Part shown: piece by piece, positions 28,735 to 38,675 of the stretch
How positions within the stretch are numbered: the stretch's first letter is position 1
Layout of the letters: each line of letters begins with the position of its first letter
NCBI GenBank assembly: GCA_946617675.1
Contig: CAMOKH010000059.1
Location: 1-43,236, forward strand
Direction of reading: 5' to 3'
Source: an uncultured Prevotellaceae bacterium
Lineage (GTDB): Bacteria; Bacteroidota; Bacteroidia; Bacteroidales; Bacteroidaceae
DNA: 43,236 nt
Made by a program: the position numbers and the translations under genes
The notes under the pieces: model-generated
Databases searched by the model: none
The model's input: only the letters and a program-made list of their open reading frames with translations
What the model was told of the DNA's origin: nothing

Positions 28735-30183
28735 ATGATTACACTAACCATGATTCTCCAGCTCTGCATCGTGCTCGGTGCACTCTGGGTGGGCTCGCGC
28801 TACGGCTCACTGGCCCTCGGTGCCATCTCAGGCATAGGCCTGGCCATCCTCGTCTTCGGATTCGGAATGAAGCCCGGCTCGCCGCCAACCGACGTTATCT
28901 ACATCATCATCGCCGCCGTCACTTGTGCTGGCATCATGCAGGCCTCGGGCGGCATGGACTGGCTGATACAGATAGCCGAGCGGTTGCTGCGCAAACATCC
29001 CGACCGCATCACCTTCCTTGCACCGCTTTGCACATTCTTTCTCACCGTGCTCGTCGGTACAGGCCATGTGGTCTACACACTGATGCCCATCATCTGCGAC
29101 ATCGCACTGAAGAAGGGCATACGCCCTGAGCGACCCTGTGGCGTGGCCTCCATTGCCTCGCAGGTGGGTATTACCTGTTCACCCATTGCCGCTGCCGTCG
29201 TTGCCTTCGTCAGCATCAGCAATACGAACGGCTTCAACGTCACCATCCCGCAGGTGCTGATGGTCAGCATTCCCGCCTGTCTCTGCGGGCTCATGGCTGC
29301 CGCTGCCGCCAGCTACCATCGTGGCCTCGACCTCGATAAGGACCCGAAATTCCAGGAGCGGCTGAAGGACCCCGAGCAGCGAAGCTATATCTACGGTGCA
29401 AGCGCAACCATGCTCGACAAGGCGATTCCACAGGCAGCTAAGAATGCCGTGTTCATCTTCCTCGGCGCACTCGCAGTCATCGTGTTCTTTGCCATCTTCC
29501 AAGATGCACTTCCCACCTACAAGACCCTGCGGGCGGTGAGCAACAGCGATGCCCTGTATATCACTAAGGACCTGGCCGTCACGGGCGACCAGTTGGCGAA
29601 AGCCAATGTCCACCTGGAGGGTACCACCGAGTGGTATGACAAATCGCTGCCCATGAACATCGTCATCCAGATTGTCATGATAACGGCCGCCGCACTGATG
29701 ATCATCTTCTGCAAGGCCGCGCCTAAGAAAGCCGTGGCAGGTCCCGTCTGGCAGTCAGGCATGGTGGCCGTCGTCGCCATCTACGGTATCGCCTGGCTCG
29801 CCGACACATTCTTCTCGAACTATCTTGACGAGATGAAGGTCATGCTGGCCGGCGTTGTATCCAATTATCCCTGGTCTATCGCACTGGTATTCTTCCTCGT
29901 TTCGGTGCTCATCAATTCGCAGGGTGCTGTCGTCGTTGCCATGCTCCCGCTGGCTTACCAGCTTGGCATTGCCGGCCCCGTACTGCTCGGCGTGCTGCCC
30001 TCGGTCTACGGCTACTTCTTCATTCCCAACTACCCCAGCGATATTGCGACCGTCAACTTCGACCGATCAGGAACCACCGTCATTGGCAAGTACCTGCTCA
30101 ACCACTCATTCATGATGCCCGGTCTCATCTGTGTCATTACGGCCACCATTGTGGCCTACCTGCTGGCCATGATGATTTACTGA
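28735..30183 (+). CDS. Anaerobic C4-dicarboxylate transporter, Dcu family
   Basis: 'GTGHVVYTLMPIICDIALKKGIRPERPCGVASIASQVGITCSPIAAAVV', DcuA/B-type. Confidence 0.93.
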   Translation: MITLTMILQLCIVLGALWVGSRYGSLALGAISGIGLAILVFGFGMKPGSPPTDVIYIIIAAVTCAGIMQASGGMDWLIQIAERLLRKHPDRITFLAPLCTFFLTVLVGTGHVVYTLMPIICDIALKKGIRPERPCGVASIASQVGITCSPIAAAVVAFVSISNTNGFNVTIPQVLMVSIPACLCGLMAAAAASYHRGLDLDKDPKFQERLKDPEQRSYIYGASATMLDKAIPQAAKNAVFIFLGALAVIVFFAIFQDALPTYKTLRAVSNSDALYITKDLAVTGDQLAKANVHLEGTTEWYDKSLPMNIVIQIVMITAAALMIIFCKAAPKKAVAGPVWQSGMVAVVAIYGIAWLADTFFSNYLDEMKVMLAGVVSNYPWSIALVFFLVSVLINSQGAVVVAMLPLAYQLGIAGPVLLGVLPSVYGYFFIPNYPSDIATVNFDRSGTTVIGKYLLNHSFMMPGLICVITATIVAYLLAMMIY

Positions 30184-30189
30184 TTAAAA

Positions 30190-30225
30190 GAGTTTAGGAG
30201 TTTAGAATTCTAAACTCCTAAACTC
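30190..30225. terminator. Perfect 36-bp palindrome between convergent genes; likely bidirectional terminator
   Basis: GAGTTTAGGAGTTTAGAATTCTAAACTCCTAAACTC. Confidence 0.7.
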
Positions 30226-30239
30226 CTTTGCTTATTTAG

Positions 30240-30839
30240 CTATTTTTCCAATAAGGTCTGCGTGCGTACGCGAGAGAGCGTCTCTGGAGTCATCTGAAGA
30301 TAAGAGGCGATATAGAGAAGCGGGGCGCGGAGCACCAGCTGCGGAGAGCTCTTGACCAGCTTACGGTAACGGTCGATGGCCGACTCAAAGCGTAGCATGT
30401 CGGCACGTATCTGGCTCAGAATAAGACTCTCCTCGAGAATCTTACGGTAGAGAATCTGGATATTCACACTCTTCATAGCCACGGCTTCAAGCCGTGCCTT
30501 GGGAAGACAATAGAGGACGGTCGGCTCGAGAGCCGACATCTGCAGTGTGGTCGGCTGCTCGCGGAAGAGGCTCTCGATACACATGCAGATGGTGTTCTCG
30601 GTGGCCATATACTCAGTGACCTCCCGGCCGTTCTTGTAGTAGAACTGGCGCACGAGTCCCTTGACCACCCAGTAGATATTTTCACAGACTTCGCCTTCAC
30701 TCAGGATTTTTTCGTTCTTTGCATATCGCTTAGCCACGAGGATACTCTCAAGCAGGTCAAGCTCGTCGTGGGTCATCGTACTATATCGTCGGGCCAGCTC
30801 GCGGGCCACGTCTCTCGGGGTAATGCTTATTGCAGCCAT
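30240..30839 (-). CDS. Crp/Fnr family transcriptional regulator
   Basis: cNMP-binding fold and C-terminal 'LLYIASYLQMTPETLSRVR' recognition helix. Confidence 0.88.
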   Translation of the reverse strand: MAAISITPRDVARELARRYSTMTHDELDLLESILVAKRYAKNEKILSEGEVCENIYWVVKGLVRQFYYKNGREVTEYMATENTICMCIESLFREQPTTLQMSALEPTVLYCLPKARLEAVAMKSVNIQILYRKILEESLILSQIRADMLRFESAIDRYRKLVKSSPQLVLRAPLLYIASYLQMTPETLSRVRTQTLLEK

Positions 30840-30907
30840 AGTGGTAGTTCCTCCTTGTTGTTTTCTTCTGTTTTTAGGATAATTAGTTTTTTTAGTAAGT
30901 ATGGTGG

Positions 30908-32689
30908 TTAGTCGAGCTTCAAGACGGCAAGGAAGGCTTTCTGAGGCACTTCAACATTGCCAATCTGTTTCATGCGCTTCTTGCCGCGCTTCTGTTTCTC
31001 AAGCAGTTTTCGCTTACGGCTGACGTCACCGCCGTAGCACTTCGCCGTGACGTCCTTACGTACCTGCTTGACGGTCTCACGAGCAATAATCTTGGCGCCA
31101 ATGGCGGCCTGAATGGCAATGTCGAACTGCTGGCGAGGGATGAGTTCCTTCAGCTTTTCGCACATCCGACGGCCGAAGCTGACCGCATTGTCCTGGTGGG
31201 TCAGCGTTGAGAGGGCATCAACGGGTTCGCCGTTGAGCAGGATGTCGAGCTTGACGAGCTTTGAGGGGCGGAACGAGTCGACGTGATAGTCGAACGACGC
31301 GTAGCCCTTTGAAATACTCTTCAGTTTGTCGTAGAAGTCGATGACGATCTCGCCTAATGGCAGCATAAAGTGTAACTCGATGCGATTGCCCGAAACGTAC
31401 TGCTGGTCAAGGAGTTCGCCGCGCTTGTCGAGGCAGAGCGTCATAATAGGTCCGATGAAGTCGGCAGCCGTGATAATCGAGGCGCGTATATAGGGCTCCT
31501 CAATGTGGTCAATAAGGGTTTGGTCGGGCAGTCCTGACGGGTTGTGTACCTCCTTCTCCTCACCTTGCTTGGTATAACACATATACGAAACGTTGGGCAC
31601 GGTCGTAATGACGTCCATGTCGAACTCACGATCGAGGCGCTCCTGGATAATCTCCATGTGCAGCAGACCGAGGAAGCCACAGCGGAAGCCGAAGCCGAGG
31701 GCGACACTTGACTCTGGGGTAAACGTCAGTGAGGCGTCGTTGAGCTGCAGCTTCTCAAGCGAGGCACGCAGATTCTCATAGTCGGTCGGGTCAATGGGAT
31801 AGACACCGGCGAAGACCATCGGCTTAACCTCTTGGAAACCCTCGATGGCCGCCGAGCAGGGGCGTGCCACGTGGGTAATGGTGTCGCCCACCTTGACCTC
31901 GCGCGAGTTCTTAATACCACTGATAATGTAGCCCACGTCCCCGGTGCACAACTCCTGACGTGGAATCATGTCCATCTTCAGCACGCCGATTTCGTCGGCA
32001 TCGTATTCCATGCCCGTGTTAAAGAACTTCACCAAGTCGCCCTTCTTCACTGAGCCGTTGACAATCTTGAAGTAGGCGATAATGCCGCGGAAGGAGTTAA
32101 AGACGGAGTCGAAGATCAATGCCTGCAGAGGGGCCTGAGGGTCGCCTTCTGGATGGGGCACACGGTCGACGATAGCGTCAAGGATTGCGCCTACGCCCTC
32201 GCCAGTCTTGCCTGAGGCGCGTATGATGTCCTCGGGGTCGCAGCCTATCAGGTCAACAATCTCGTCCTCGACCTCGTCGGGCATTGCCGAAGGCATGTCG
32301 ATCTTGTTGATGACGGGAATGATCTCCAGATTATGGTCTATGGCCATATAGAGGTTCGAGATGGTCTGTGCCTGCACGCCCTGTGTAGCATCGACCACGA
32401 GCAGAGCCCCCTCGCAGGCAGCTATAGAGCGGCTGACCTCGTAACTGAAGTCAACATGTCCCGGTGTGTCAATCAAGTTCAGGATATATTTCTCGCCACC
32501 ACGCACATACTCCATCTGTATGGCGTGACTCTTAATAGTGATGCCACGCTCGCGTTCCAGATCCATGTCGTCGAGCATCTGGCCCTCGGTCACCTGTATA
32601 GTGTTCGTGGCCTCCAGCAGACGGTCGGCGAGTGTAGACTTTCCGTGGTCAATATGTGCTATGATGCAGAAGTTTCTGATGTTATTCAT
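30908..32689 (-). CDS. lepA: Elongation factor 4 (LepA)
   Basis: '[24 protein letters not shown]', '[15 protein letters not shown]'; start at MNNIRNF. Confidence 0.97.
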   Translation of the reverse strand: MNNIRNFCIIAHIDHGKSTLADRLLEATNTIQVTEGQMLDDMDLERERGITIKSHAIQMEYVRGGEKYILNLIDTPGHVDFSYEVSRSIAACEGALLVVDATQGVQAQTISNLYMAIDHNLEIIPVINKIDMPSAMPDEVEDEIVDLIGCDPEDIIRASGKTGEGVGAILDAIVDRVPHPEGDPQAPLQALIFDSVFNSFRGIIAYFKIVNGSVKKGDLVKFFNTGMEYDADEIGVLKMDMIPRQELCTGDVGYIISGIKNSREVKVGDTITHVARPCSAAIEGFQEVKPMVFAGVYPIDPTDYENLRASLEKLQLNDASLTFTPESSVALGFGFRCGFLGLLHMEIIQERLDREFDMDVITTVPNVSYMCYTKQGEEKEVHNPSGLPDQTLIDHIEEPYIRASIITAADFIGPIMTLCLDKRGELLDQQYVSGNRIELHFMLPLGEIVIDFYDKLKSISKGYASFDYHVDSFRPSKLVKLDILLNGEPVDALSTLTHQDNAVSFGRRMCEKLKELIPRQQFDIAIQAAIGAKIIARETVKQVRKDVTAKCYGGDVSRKRKLLEKQKRGKKRMKQIGNVEVPQKAFLAVLKLD

Positions 32690-32761
32690 CTTCAATTTGC
32701 GAATTTGATTTGCAAAGATACAATAAAAATTCCATTTTGTCGAACAATTTGGTTTTTTTTT

Positions 32762-32769
32762 GTAACTTT
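32762..32769 (+). promoter_or_regulatory. -7 box TAACTTTG upstream of the small lipoprotein gene
   Basis: Consensus -7 box 24 nt before the ATG; divergent from lepA. Confidence 0.5.
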
Positions 32770-32792
32770 GCCCGCAAAAATCGTAAATAGCA

Positions 32793-33179
32793 ATGAAAAA
32801 ACTGTTTGTATTAGCCATTACAACCCTGACATTGGCAGCCTGTCAGGAGTCACTCGAGGAGAAGGCTGCACGCGAGGCTCAGATGTACACAAAGAAAAAC
32901 TGCCCGGCCAGAATCTCTGAGACAGTCATCATGGACAGTATGACGTTCGAGAAGAAAAGCCATACCATTCACTATTACTATACGCTGACAGGAGCGGCAG
33001 ACAGCCTGGGCATCACCAACAAGGAGGAGGCGCGTGGCAGCCTGCTGGCCGCCCTAAAGAACACGCCCTCGTTAGCCATCTACAAAGACGACGGTTACCG
33101 CTTTGCCTATACCTACCACTCGCAGAGCGTTCCCGACACGATACTCTTCGAGACAGCTTTCACGAGCGACGACTACTAA
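32793..33179 (+). CDS. Small lipoprotein, unknown function
   Basis: '[20 protein letters not shown]' lipobox. Confidence 0.75.
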   Translation: MKKLFVLAITTLTLAACQESLEEKAAREAQMYTKKNCPARISETVIMDSMTFEKKSHTIHYYYTLTGAADSLGITNKEEARGSLLAALKNTPSLAIYKDDGYRFAYTYHSQSVPDTILFETAFTSDDY

Positions 33180-33187
33180 AATAAAAC

Positions 33188-33275
33188 GACTACGAATTTC
33201 ACGAATTATACTAATTCACCCGTAAATGCTCGTAAGCAGCTGGGTAAATTAGTATAATTCGTGAAATTCGTAGTC
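33188..33275. repeat. 29-bp perfect inverted repeat (GACTACGAATTTCACGAATTATACTAATT) between convergent genes
   Basis: Arms 33188-33216 and 33247-33275 are exactly complementary. Confidence 0.95.
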
Positions 33276-33289
33276 AGTTTACAGGGCCT

Positions 33290-34027
33290 TTATTCCTCGA
33301 TGGCCTCAGGCTTCATGTTGGTATAGACGGTCTGAACGTCGTCAAAGTCCTCGAGCTTCTCGACCATCTTGTCAATGGTCTCGCGCTGCTCGGGCGTCAC
33401 GTCCTTCAGGTCGTTAGGAATGCGGGTAAACTCTGCACCCGTCACCTCGAAGCCATTCTCCTCAAGGTACTTCTGTATGGCACCAAAGCTGGTGGGGTCG
33501 CCATAGATGGTGATGCTGCCCTCTTCTTCATCCTCGTCATACTCATCCTCCACGCCGAAGTCAATCAGCTCGAGAATCATCTCGTCCATGTCAAGGCCGT
33601 CCTTCTTCTTGAAGGTGAACACTGCCTTGTGGTCAAAGAGGAACGAGAGCGAGCCCTGCGTACCCAGGTTGCCGTTAAACTTGTTGAACACCGAGCGCAC
33701 GTCGCCGACGGTGCGGGTGGTGTTGTCGGTCAGCGTCTCTACGAAGATGGCAATACCGTGAGGGCCGTAGCCCTCGTAGTTCACCTCCTTATAGTCGGCG
33801 TGGTCCTTGCCCATAGCGTTCTTGATGGCACGCTCGATGTTGTCCTTCGGCATGTTCTCGCGCTTGGCGTTGGCGATGCAGGCGCGCAGTGCCGGGTTCA
33901 TGTCGGGTTCCGGACCGCCAGCCTTCACGGCAATGGCTATCTGCTTGCCAATCTTGGTGAATGTCTTGGCCATGTGGCCCCATCTCTTCAGCTTTGTAGC
34001 CTTACGATATTCAAATGCTCTTCCCAT
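33290..34027 (-). CDS. YebC/PmpR family DNA-binding protein
   Basis: 'MGRAFEYRKATKLKRWGHMAKTFTKIGKQIAIAVKAGGPEPDMNPALR'. Confidence 0.95.
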   Translation of the reverse strand: MGRAFEYRKATKLKRWGHMAKTFTKIGKQIAIAVKAGGPEPDMNPALRACIANAKRENMPKDNIERAIKNAMGKDHADYKEVNYEGYGPHGIAIFVETLTDNTTRTVGDVRSVFNKFNGNLGTQGSLSFLFDHKAVFTFKKKDGLDMDEMILELIDFGVEDEYDEDEEEGSITIYGDPTSFGAIQKYLEENGFEVTGAEFTRIPNDLKDVTPEQRETIDKMVEKLEDFDDVQTVYTNMKPEAIEE

Positions 34028-34066
34028 TGTTATTTACGATTTACATGATTTTCGATTTTCGATTTG

Positions 34067-36580
34067 TTACCTTAACTCGGCGCCCAGTTGCTTCTTCAGG
34101 TTGGCTATCAGCTTCTGCATGATGGCGTCAATCTGCTTGTCGCCCATCGTCTTTTCTTCGTCCTGAAGAATGAAGTTCACGGCGTACGACTTCTTGCCCT
34201 GCGGCAGACGGTCGCCCTCATAGACGTCGAACAGTTCGACGCGGCGCAGCAGTTTCTTCTCCGTCTGACGTGCTATCTGTTCTATCTGCTGGAACTCCAC
34301 GCCATTGTCAACGAGCAAGGCCAGGTCGCGGCTAACGGCCGGGAAGCGGGGCACCTCGGTGAACGTGACTTCGTTCTTGCGCGTAGCCTTCATCAGCTGT
34401 GTCCAGTTCAGTTCAGCGTAGTAGACGGGGTTAGCTATCGAGAATTGTTTCTGCACCTTCTTAGACAGCACACCCATCTCGGCGAGCAGTCGTCCGCCAC
34501 GATTATCAATGGCAATACCGGCAGCGAAGACAGGATTATCCGACTTCCGGCGCAGCGTCATGCCGGGCTTCAGTCCTATGCGGCGCAGGATGTTCTCGAC
34601 GTAGGCACTCAGCTCATAGAAGCTGCTGTCCTCGTCCTTATGAGCCCACGAACCCTCGACGCGCTTACCTGTCACCCAGAGGCCCAGGTGGAACTGCTCG
34701 CTGTAAGCCTGCATGGGGTCGTCATCGTTCTGCTTATCGGCAGAGAAACGATAGACGTTACCAAACTCGAAGAAGCGTAAGTTCTGCTGCTTGCGGTTGG
34801 CATTGTGGGCAATACTCTCAAGACCGCCATAGAGCAGCGTGGCACGCATGACGTTGAGGTCTGACGACAGCGGGTTCATGATACGTACCAGGGATTCGCC
34901 CCCTGCCACTCCCGAAGGGATGGAGGTATCGGCAGCACTTCCCTCCTCTGATGAGGGGTTGGTGTTGGCCATATAGTAGGCACCCTTCGTCAGCGAGTTG
35001 TTCAGAATCTCATTGAACCCCTCGCCCACCATCTGCTCCGACACCAGGTTCTGAAGCTTGTGCTTACGGTCCTCCTCACCCTTGATGACAAGGCTCGACT
35101 TCAGCTGCGTGGGAATCTCAACATTATTATAGCCATAGATGCGCAGGATGTCCTCGACGACGTCGCACGGACGCTGAACGTCTACGCGGTAGGCCGGCAC
35201 ATCGAGCACCAGGCCATCGGCCGTCTCAGAGACAACCTTCATCTCGAGCGACTCACAGATGCTCTTGATGGTCTCTACGGGTATATCCTTGCCCACTAAT
35301 GAGTGAACATATTTGTAGTTCAGCTCAACGCGGGCGTCGGCTATCGGCGACGGGTACTCGTCGCGAATCTCCATCGAGATCTTTCCGCCGGCCAACTCTT
35401 TACACATGATAGCAGCCTGCTTCAGGGCGTAGATGACGCCGTTGGGGTCGATGCCACGCTCAAAGCGGAACGAGGCGTCGGTCGACAGACCGTGACGGCG
35501 TGCCGATTTGCGGATCCATGTCGGGTGGAAATAGGCCGACTCGAGCACCACGCTATGCGTCGTCTCATACGTGCCTGAACCCTTACCGCCGAAGACGCCG
35601 GCGATACACATAGGCTCCTCGGTGTTGCAGATGGCCAGGTCGCGGTCCGACAGCTTGTGCTCCACGCCGTCGAGCGTCTGGAAGGGAGTGCCCTCAGGCA
35701 TCGTCCTGACCACAATCTTCTTACCCGTCACCATGTCGGCATCGAAGCAGTGCAAGGGCTGGCCGTAAGCCATCATGATGTAGTTCGTAATGTCTACGAT
35801 ATTATTGATCGGGCGCAGACCCACGGTCGTCAGGCGTGTCTTAAGCCACTCCGGCGACTCCTTCACCTCACAGCCCGTGATGCTTACACAGGCGTAGCGA
35901 CGGCAAGCCTCGCTGTTGTCGATGACGACATCGATGGGCAGGTCGTGGTTGTCGACGACGAATCCGTCGGTTGTGGGCCTGTGGAGCGACGTCTTGTAGC
36001 CGTTTTGGCAAAGCCAGGCGTAGAGGTCGCGGGCCACACCCCAGTGGCTCAGTGCATCGGCGCGGTTGGCCGTAATGTCAATCTCGATGAGCCAGTCGCT
36101 CTCCAAGTGGTAGTACTCGGCTGCAGGCTGACCCACGGTAGCATCGTCGGGCAGCACAATGATGCCATCGTGGCTGCTGCCAATGCCAATCTCGTCCTCG
36201 GCGCAGATCATGCCGCACGACTCAACGCCGCGCAGCTTCGACTTCTTAATCACGAACTCCTTGTCGCCGTCGTAGAGCACGCAGCCCAGGTCGGCCACAA
36301 TCACTTTCTGTCCGGCGGCCACGTTGGGTGCTCCGCAGACGATCTGGCTTGGGGTATCATGGCCAAGGTCGACGGTCGTCACGTGCAGGTGGTCGCTGTT
36401 GGGATGAGCCTCGCACGTCAGCACCTGACCCACATAGAGTCCCTTCAGACCGCCACGGATACTCTGTACCTCCTCGAGAGCGTCAACCTCCAGTCCCGTC
36501 GACGTCAGTGCATCGCACACCTGCTGCGGCGTGAGGTCAAAGTCGACGTAGTCCTTAAGCCATTTATAAGATATGTTCAT
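34067..36580 (-). CDS. pheT: Phenylalanine--tRNA ligase beta subunit
   Basis: 837 aa; tRNA-binding domain, B3/B4, B5 and FDX-ACB domains recognisable. Confidence 0.96.
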   Translation of the reverse strand: MNISYKWLKDYVDFDLTPQQVCDALTSTGLEVDALEEVQSIRGGLKGLYVGQVLTCEAHPNSDHLHVTTVDLGHDTPSQIVCGAPNVAAGQKVIVADLGCVLYDGDKEFVIKKSKLRGVESCGMICAEDEIGIGSSHDGIIVLPDDATVGQPAAEYYHLESDWLIEIDITANRADALSHWGVARDLYAWLCQNGYKTSLHRPTTDGFVVDNHDLPIDVVIDNSEACRRYACVSITGCEVKESPEWLKTRLTTVGLRPINNIVDITNYIMMAYGQPLHCFDADMVTGKKIVVRTMPEGTPFQTLDGVEHKLSDRDLAICNTEEPMCIAGVFGGKGSGTYETTHSVVLESAYFHPTWIRKSARRHGLSTDASFRFERGIDPNGVIYALKQAAIMCKELAGGKISMEIRDEYPSPIADARVELNYKYVHSLVGKDIPVETIKSICESLEMKVVSETADGLVLDVPAYRVDVQRPCDVVEDILRIYGYNNVEIPTQLKSSLVIKGEEDRKHKLQNLVSEQMVGEGFNEILNNSLTKGAYYMANTNPSSEEGSAADTSIPSGVAGGESLVRIMNPLSSDLNVMRATLLYGGLESIAHNANRKQQNLRFFEFGNVYRFSADKQNDDDPMQAYSEQFHLGLWVTGKRVEGSWAHKDEDSSFYELSAYVENILRRIGLKPGMTLRRKSDNPVFAAGIAIDNRGGRLLAEMGVLSKKVQKQFSIANPVYYAELNWTQLMKATRKNEVTFTEVPRFPAVSRDLALLVDNGVEFQQIEQIARQTEKKLLRRVELFDVYEGDRLPQGKKSYAVNFILQDEEKTMGDKQIDAIMQKLIANLKKQLGAELR

Positions 36581-36626
36581 ACTTAATTATCAATTATCAA
36601 CTGTCAATTATCAATTTAAAAGAAAC

Positions 36627-36659
36627 GACTGGACACTGAGCTACGCCCGATGTCCAGTC
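36627..36659 (-). terminator. Hairpin downstream of rpsP
   Basis: GACTGGACA / TGTCCAGTC arms; minus strand continues GTTTCTTTT. Confidence 0.6.
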
Positions 36660-36690
36660 AGTGTCATTGCGAACTTCAAGGAAACGCGAC

Positions 36691-37230
36691 TTAGGCCTCT
36701 GCGGGAGCCTCCTCGGCGGCAGCAGCCTCAGCAGCCTTCTGGGCAGCCTCCTCTGCCTTGGCGGCAGCGGCGGCAGCTTTCTTCTCAGCCACCTTCTTGG
36801 CGATTTCCTCATTCACTTTCTTCTCGGCATCGAGAGCCTTGGCGGCAGCATCCTTCTTTGCCTTGGCTTCAGCTTCGGCGATCTTCGTCAGACCGTTCTG
36901 CTTGTCAGCCTTCCAGGCATCGAACTTCTTCTGGGCGGCAGCCTCGTCGAAAGCGCCCTTCTTCACGCCACCACGCAGGTGCTTCATCAGGTAGACGCCC
37001 TCGCGGCTCAGGATGTTGCGTACTGTGTCTGTGGGCTGGGCACCAACCTCAACCCAATAGAGAGCACGCTCGAAATTCAAGTCTACTGTGGCAGGATTGG
37101 TGTTAGGGTTGTACATACCAATCTTTTCAGTAAAACGACCATCACGTGGTGCTCTGGCGTCGGCGATGACGATGCGGTAAACTGCATAGCCCTTACGACC
37201 GCCGCGCTGCAATCTGATTTTTGTTGCCAT
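36691..37230 (-). CDS. rpsP: 30S ribosomal protein S16 with Ala/Lys/Glu-rich C-terminal extension
   Basis: '[42 protein letters not shown]' then a low-complexity tail. Confidence 0.95.
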   Translation of the reverse strand: MATKIRLQRGGRKGYAVYRIVIADARAPRDGRFTEKIGMYNPNTNPATVDLNFERALYWVEVGAQPTDTVRNILSREGVYLMKHLRGGVKKGAFDEAAAQKKFDAWKADKQNGLTKIAEAEAKAKKDAAAKALDAEKKVNEEIAKKVAEKKAAAAAAKAEEAAQKAAEAAAAEEAPAEA

Positions 37231-37378
37231 TTAATTGTTTGATTTTTTTGTTTGATAAAATGAATTTCATGCCATTATCTCGTAATAGCGGGTGCAAAGG
37301 TACTGCTTTTCAGCCAAAAAACCAAAAATAATAGCGAGAATATTTTCTCTTTTCACAGTTTTTGTGTAATTTTGGAGC

Positions 37379-38269
37379 GTGGAACAGAAGAAAACCGAGT
37401 TATCAATACTACTTCCGGTCTATAACACCGTCTGTACGGACTTCGTCAGCCAGTTGCAGACGATAGCTGAGGCCGCCGGCATCGACTACGAAATCATCGT
37501 GGCCGACGACGGCTCAACCGACGCGGCCTGCATGAGCCAAAACCGCAGCATCAGCCAGATTCCACACTGCCGTTATATCATAAAAAAGGTGAACAGCGGA
37601 GCCGCTGCCACACGCAATCTGTTAGCACGCGAGAGCCGTTACCCTTGGCTGCTCTATCTCGACTGCGATATGCAGTTGCCTGGGCCGCAGCTGCTTACGC
37701 GTTATCTTGCACCGCTCGATGCGCCCGTTGTCATGGGCGGCATCAGCTTCGGCGGCGACCCGAGACAGCTGCGCTCAAACCTGCGCTACCGCTACGAGAC
37801 GGCTGAGGCCCACCGCCACACCGCCGAACGACGTCAGCGGCGACCCTACCAATCGTTTCGTTCGTGTAATTTCCTCATCAGCCGTAACGTCATGCTGAGC
37901 TGTCCGTTCGACGAGCGCATGCGCCGCTACGAGGACGTCATGCTGGGCAAGCAGCTGCGGGCAGCCCGCGTTGCCATTGCCCACATTGACAACCCTGTGC
38001 TGATGACCGACTTCGAGGCCAACCCCGACTATGTCGCCAAGGAGGAGCTGAACCTCAAGACGCTCCATGAGTTCCGAAACGAGCTGAAGGGCTACTCACG
38101 CCTGCTGACACTGGTCGAGGGTATCCATATCAGCCTTGTACGCCGCATGATTGTACTGCTGCAGCGCCTGTTTGGCCCAGCCATGCGCCGCAACCTATGT
38201 GGCCCCCACCCCAGCCTGACGATCTTCAAACTTTACAGATTAGGTTACTTTTTATCAATAACAAACTAA
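37379..38269 (+). CDS. Glycosyltransferase family 2 (GTG start)
   Basis: 'LSILLPVYNTVCTDFVSQLQTIAEAAGIDYEIIVADDGSTDAA'. Confidence 0.88.
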   Translation: MEQKKTELSILLPVYNTVCTDFVSQLQTIAEAAGIDYEIIVADDGSTDAACMSQNRSISQIPHCRYIIKKVNSGAAATRNLLARESRYPWLLYLDCDMQLPGPQLLTRYLAPLDAPVVMGGISFGGDPRQLRSNLRYRYETAEAHRHTAERRQRRPYQSFRSCNFLISRNVMLSCPFDERMRRYEDVMLGKQLRAARVAIAHIDNPVLMTDFEANPDYVAKEELNLKTLHEFRNELKGYSRLLTLVEGIHISLVRRMIVLLQRLFGPAMRRNLCGPHPSLTIFKLYRLGYFLSITN

Positions 38270-38281
38270 AAAAAACAAACT

Positions 38282-38602
38282 ATGACACGCAGATTTGCAT
38301 TCAAGATGAAGCTGAAGCCCGGCTTCGAGAAAGAGTACGAGAAACGCCACGCCGCCATCTGGCCCGAACTGGTAGAGATGATCAAGGAACAGGGCGTCGC
38401 TAACTACAGTATCTACTGGGACCGCGACACCAACCTGCTCTTCGCCTATCAGGAGTGTTCAAAGGAGGGTAACTCGCAGGACACTGAGAACGTTGACCCC
38501 ATCACCCAGCGCTGGTGGGACATGATGGCCGACATCATGGAGGTGAACCCCGACAACTCGCCTGTCAGCATCCCCCTGCAGGAGGTTTTCCACCTGGACT
38601 AA
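38282..38602 (+). CDS. L-rhamnose mutarotase-like protein
   Basis: 'RFAFKMKLKPGFEKEYEKRHAAIWPELVEMIKEQGVANYSIYWDRDTNLLFAYQE'. Confidence 0.88.
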   Translation: MTRRFAFKMKLKPGFEKEYEKRHAAIWPELVEMIKEQGVANYSIYWDRDTNLLFAYQECSKEGNSQDTENVDPITQRWWDMMADIMEVNPDNSPVSIPLQEVFHLD

Positions 38603-38619
38603 ACATCACCATCGAGAAA

Positions 38620-38653
38620 CAGGGATGCTCCCAAGCTTGAGAGCATCCCTGTA
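38620..38653. terminator. Bidirectional terminator hairpin
   Basis: ACAGGGATGCTC / GAGCATCCCTGT perfect 12-bp arms between convergent genes. Confidence 0.8.
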
Positions 38654-38675
38654 ATTATAAATAACGGTAAGCTAA

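Noticed and set aside
36591-36618. ATTATCAATTATCAACTGTCAATTATCAA upstream of pheT
   Set aside because: Simple AT-rich repeat of a kind common in Bacteroidetes intergenic regions; no specific signal beyond low complexity.
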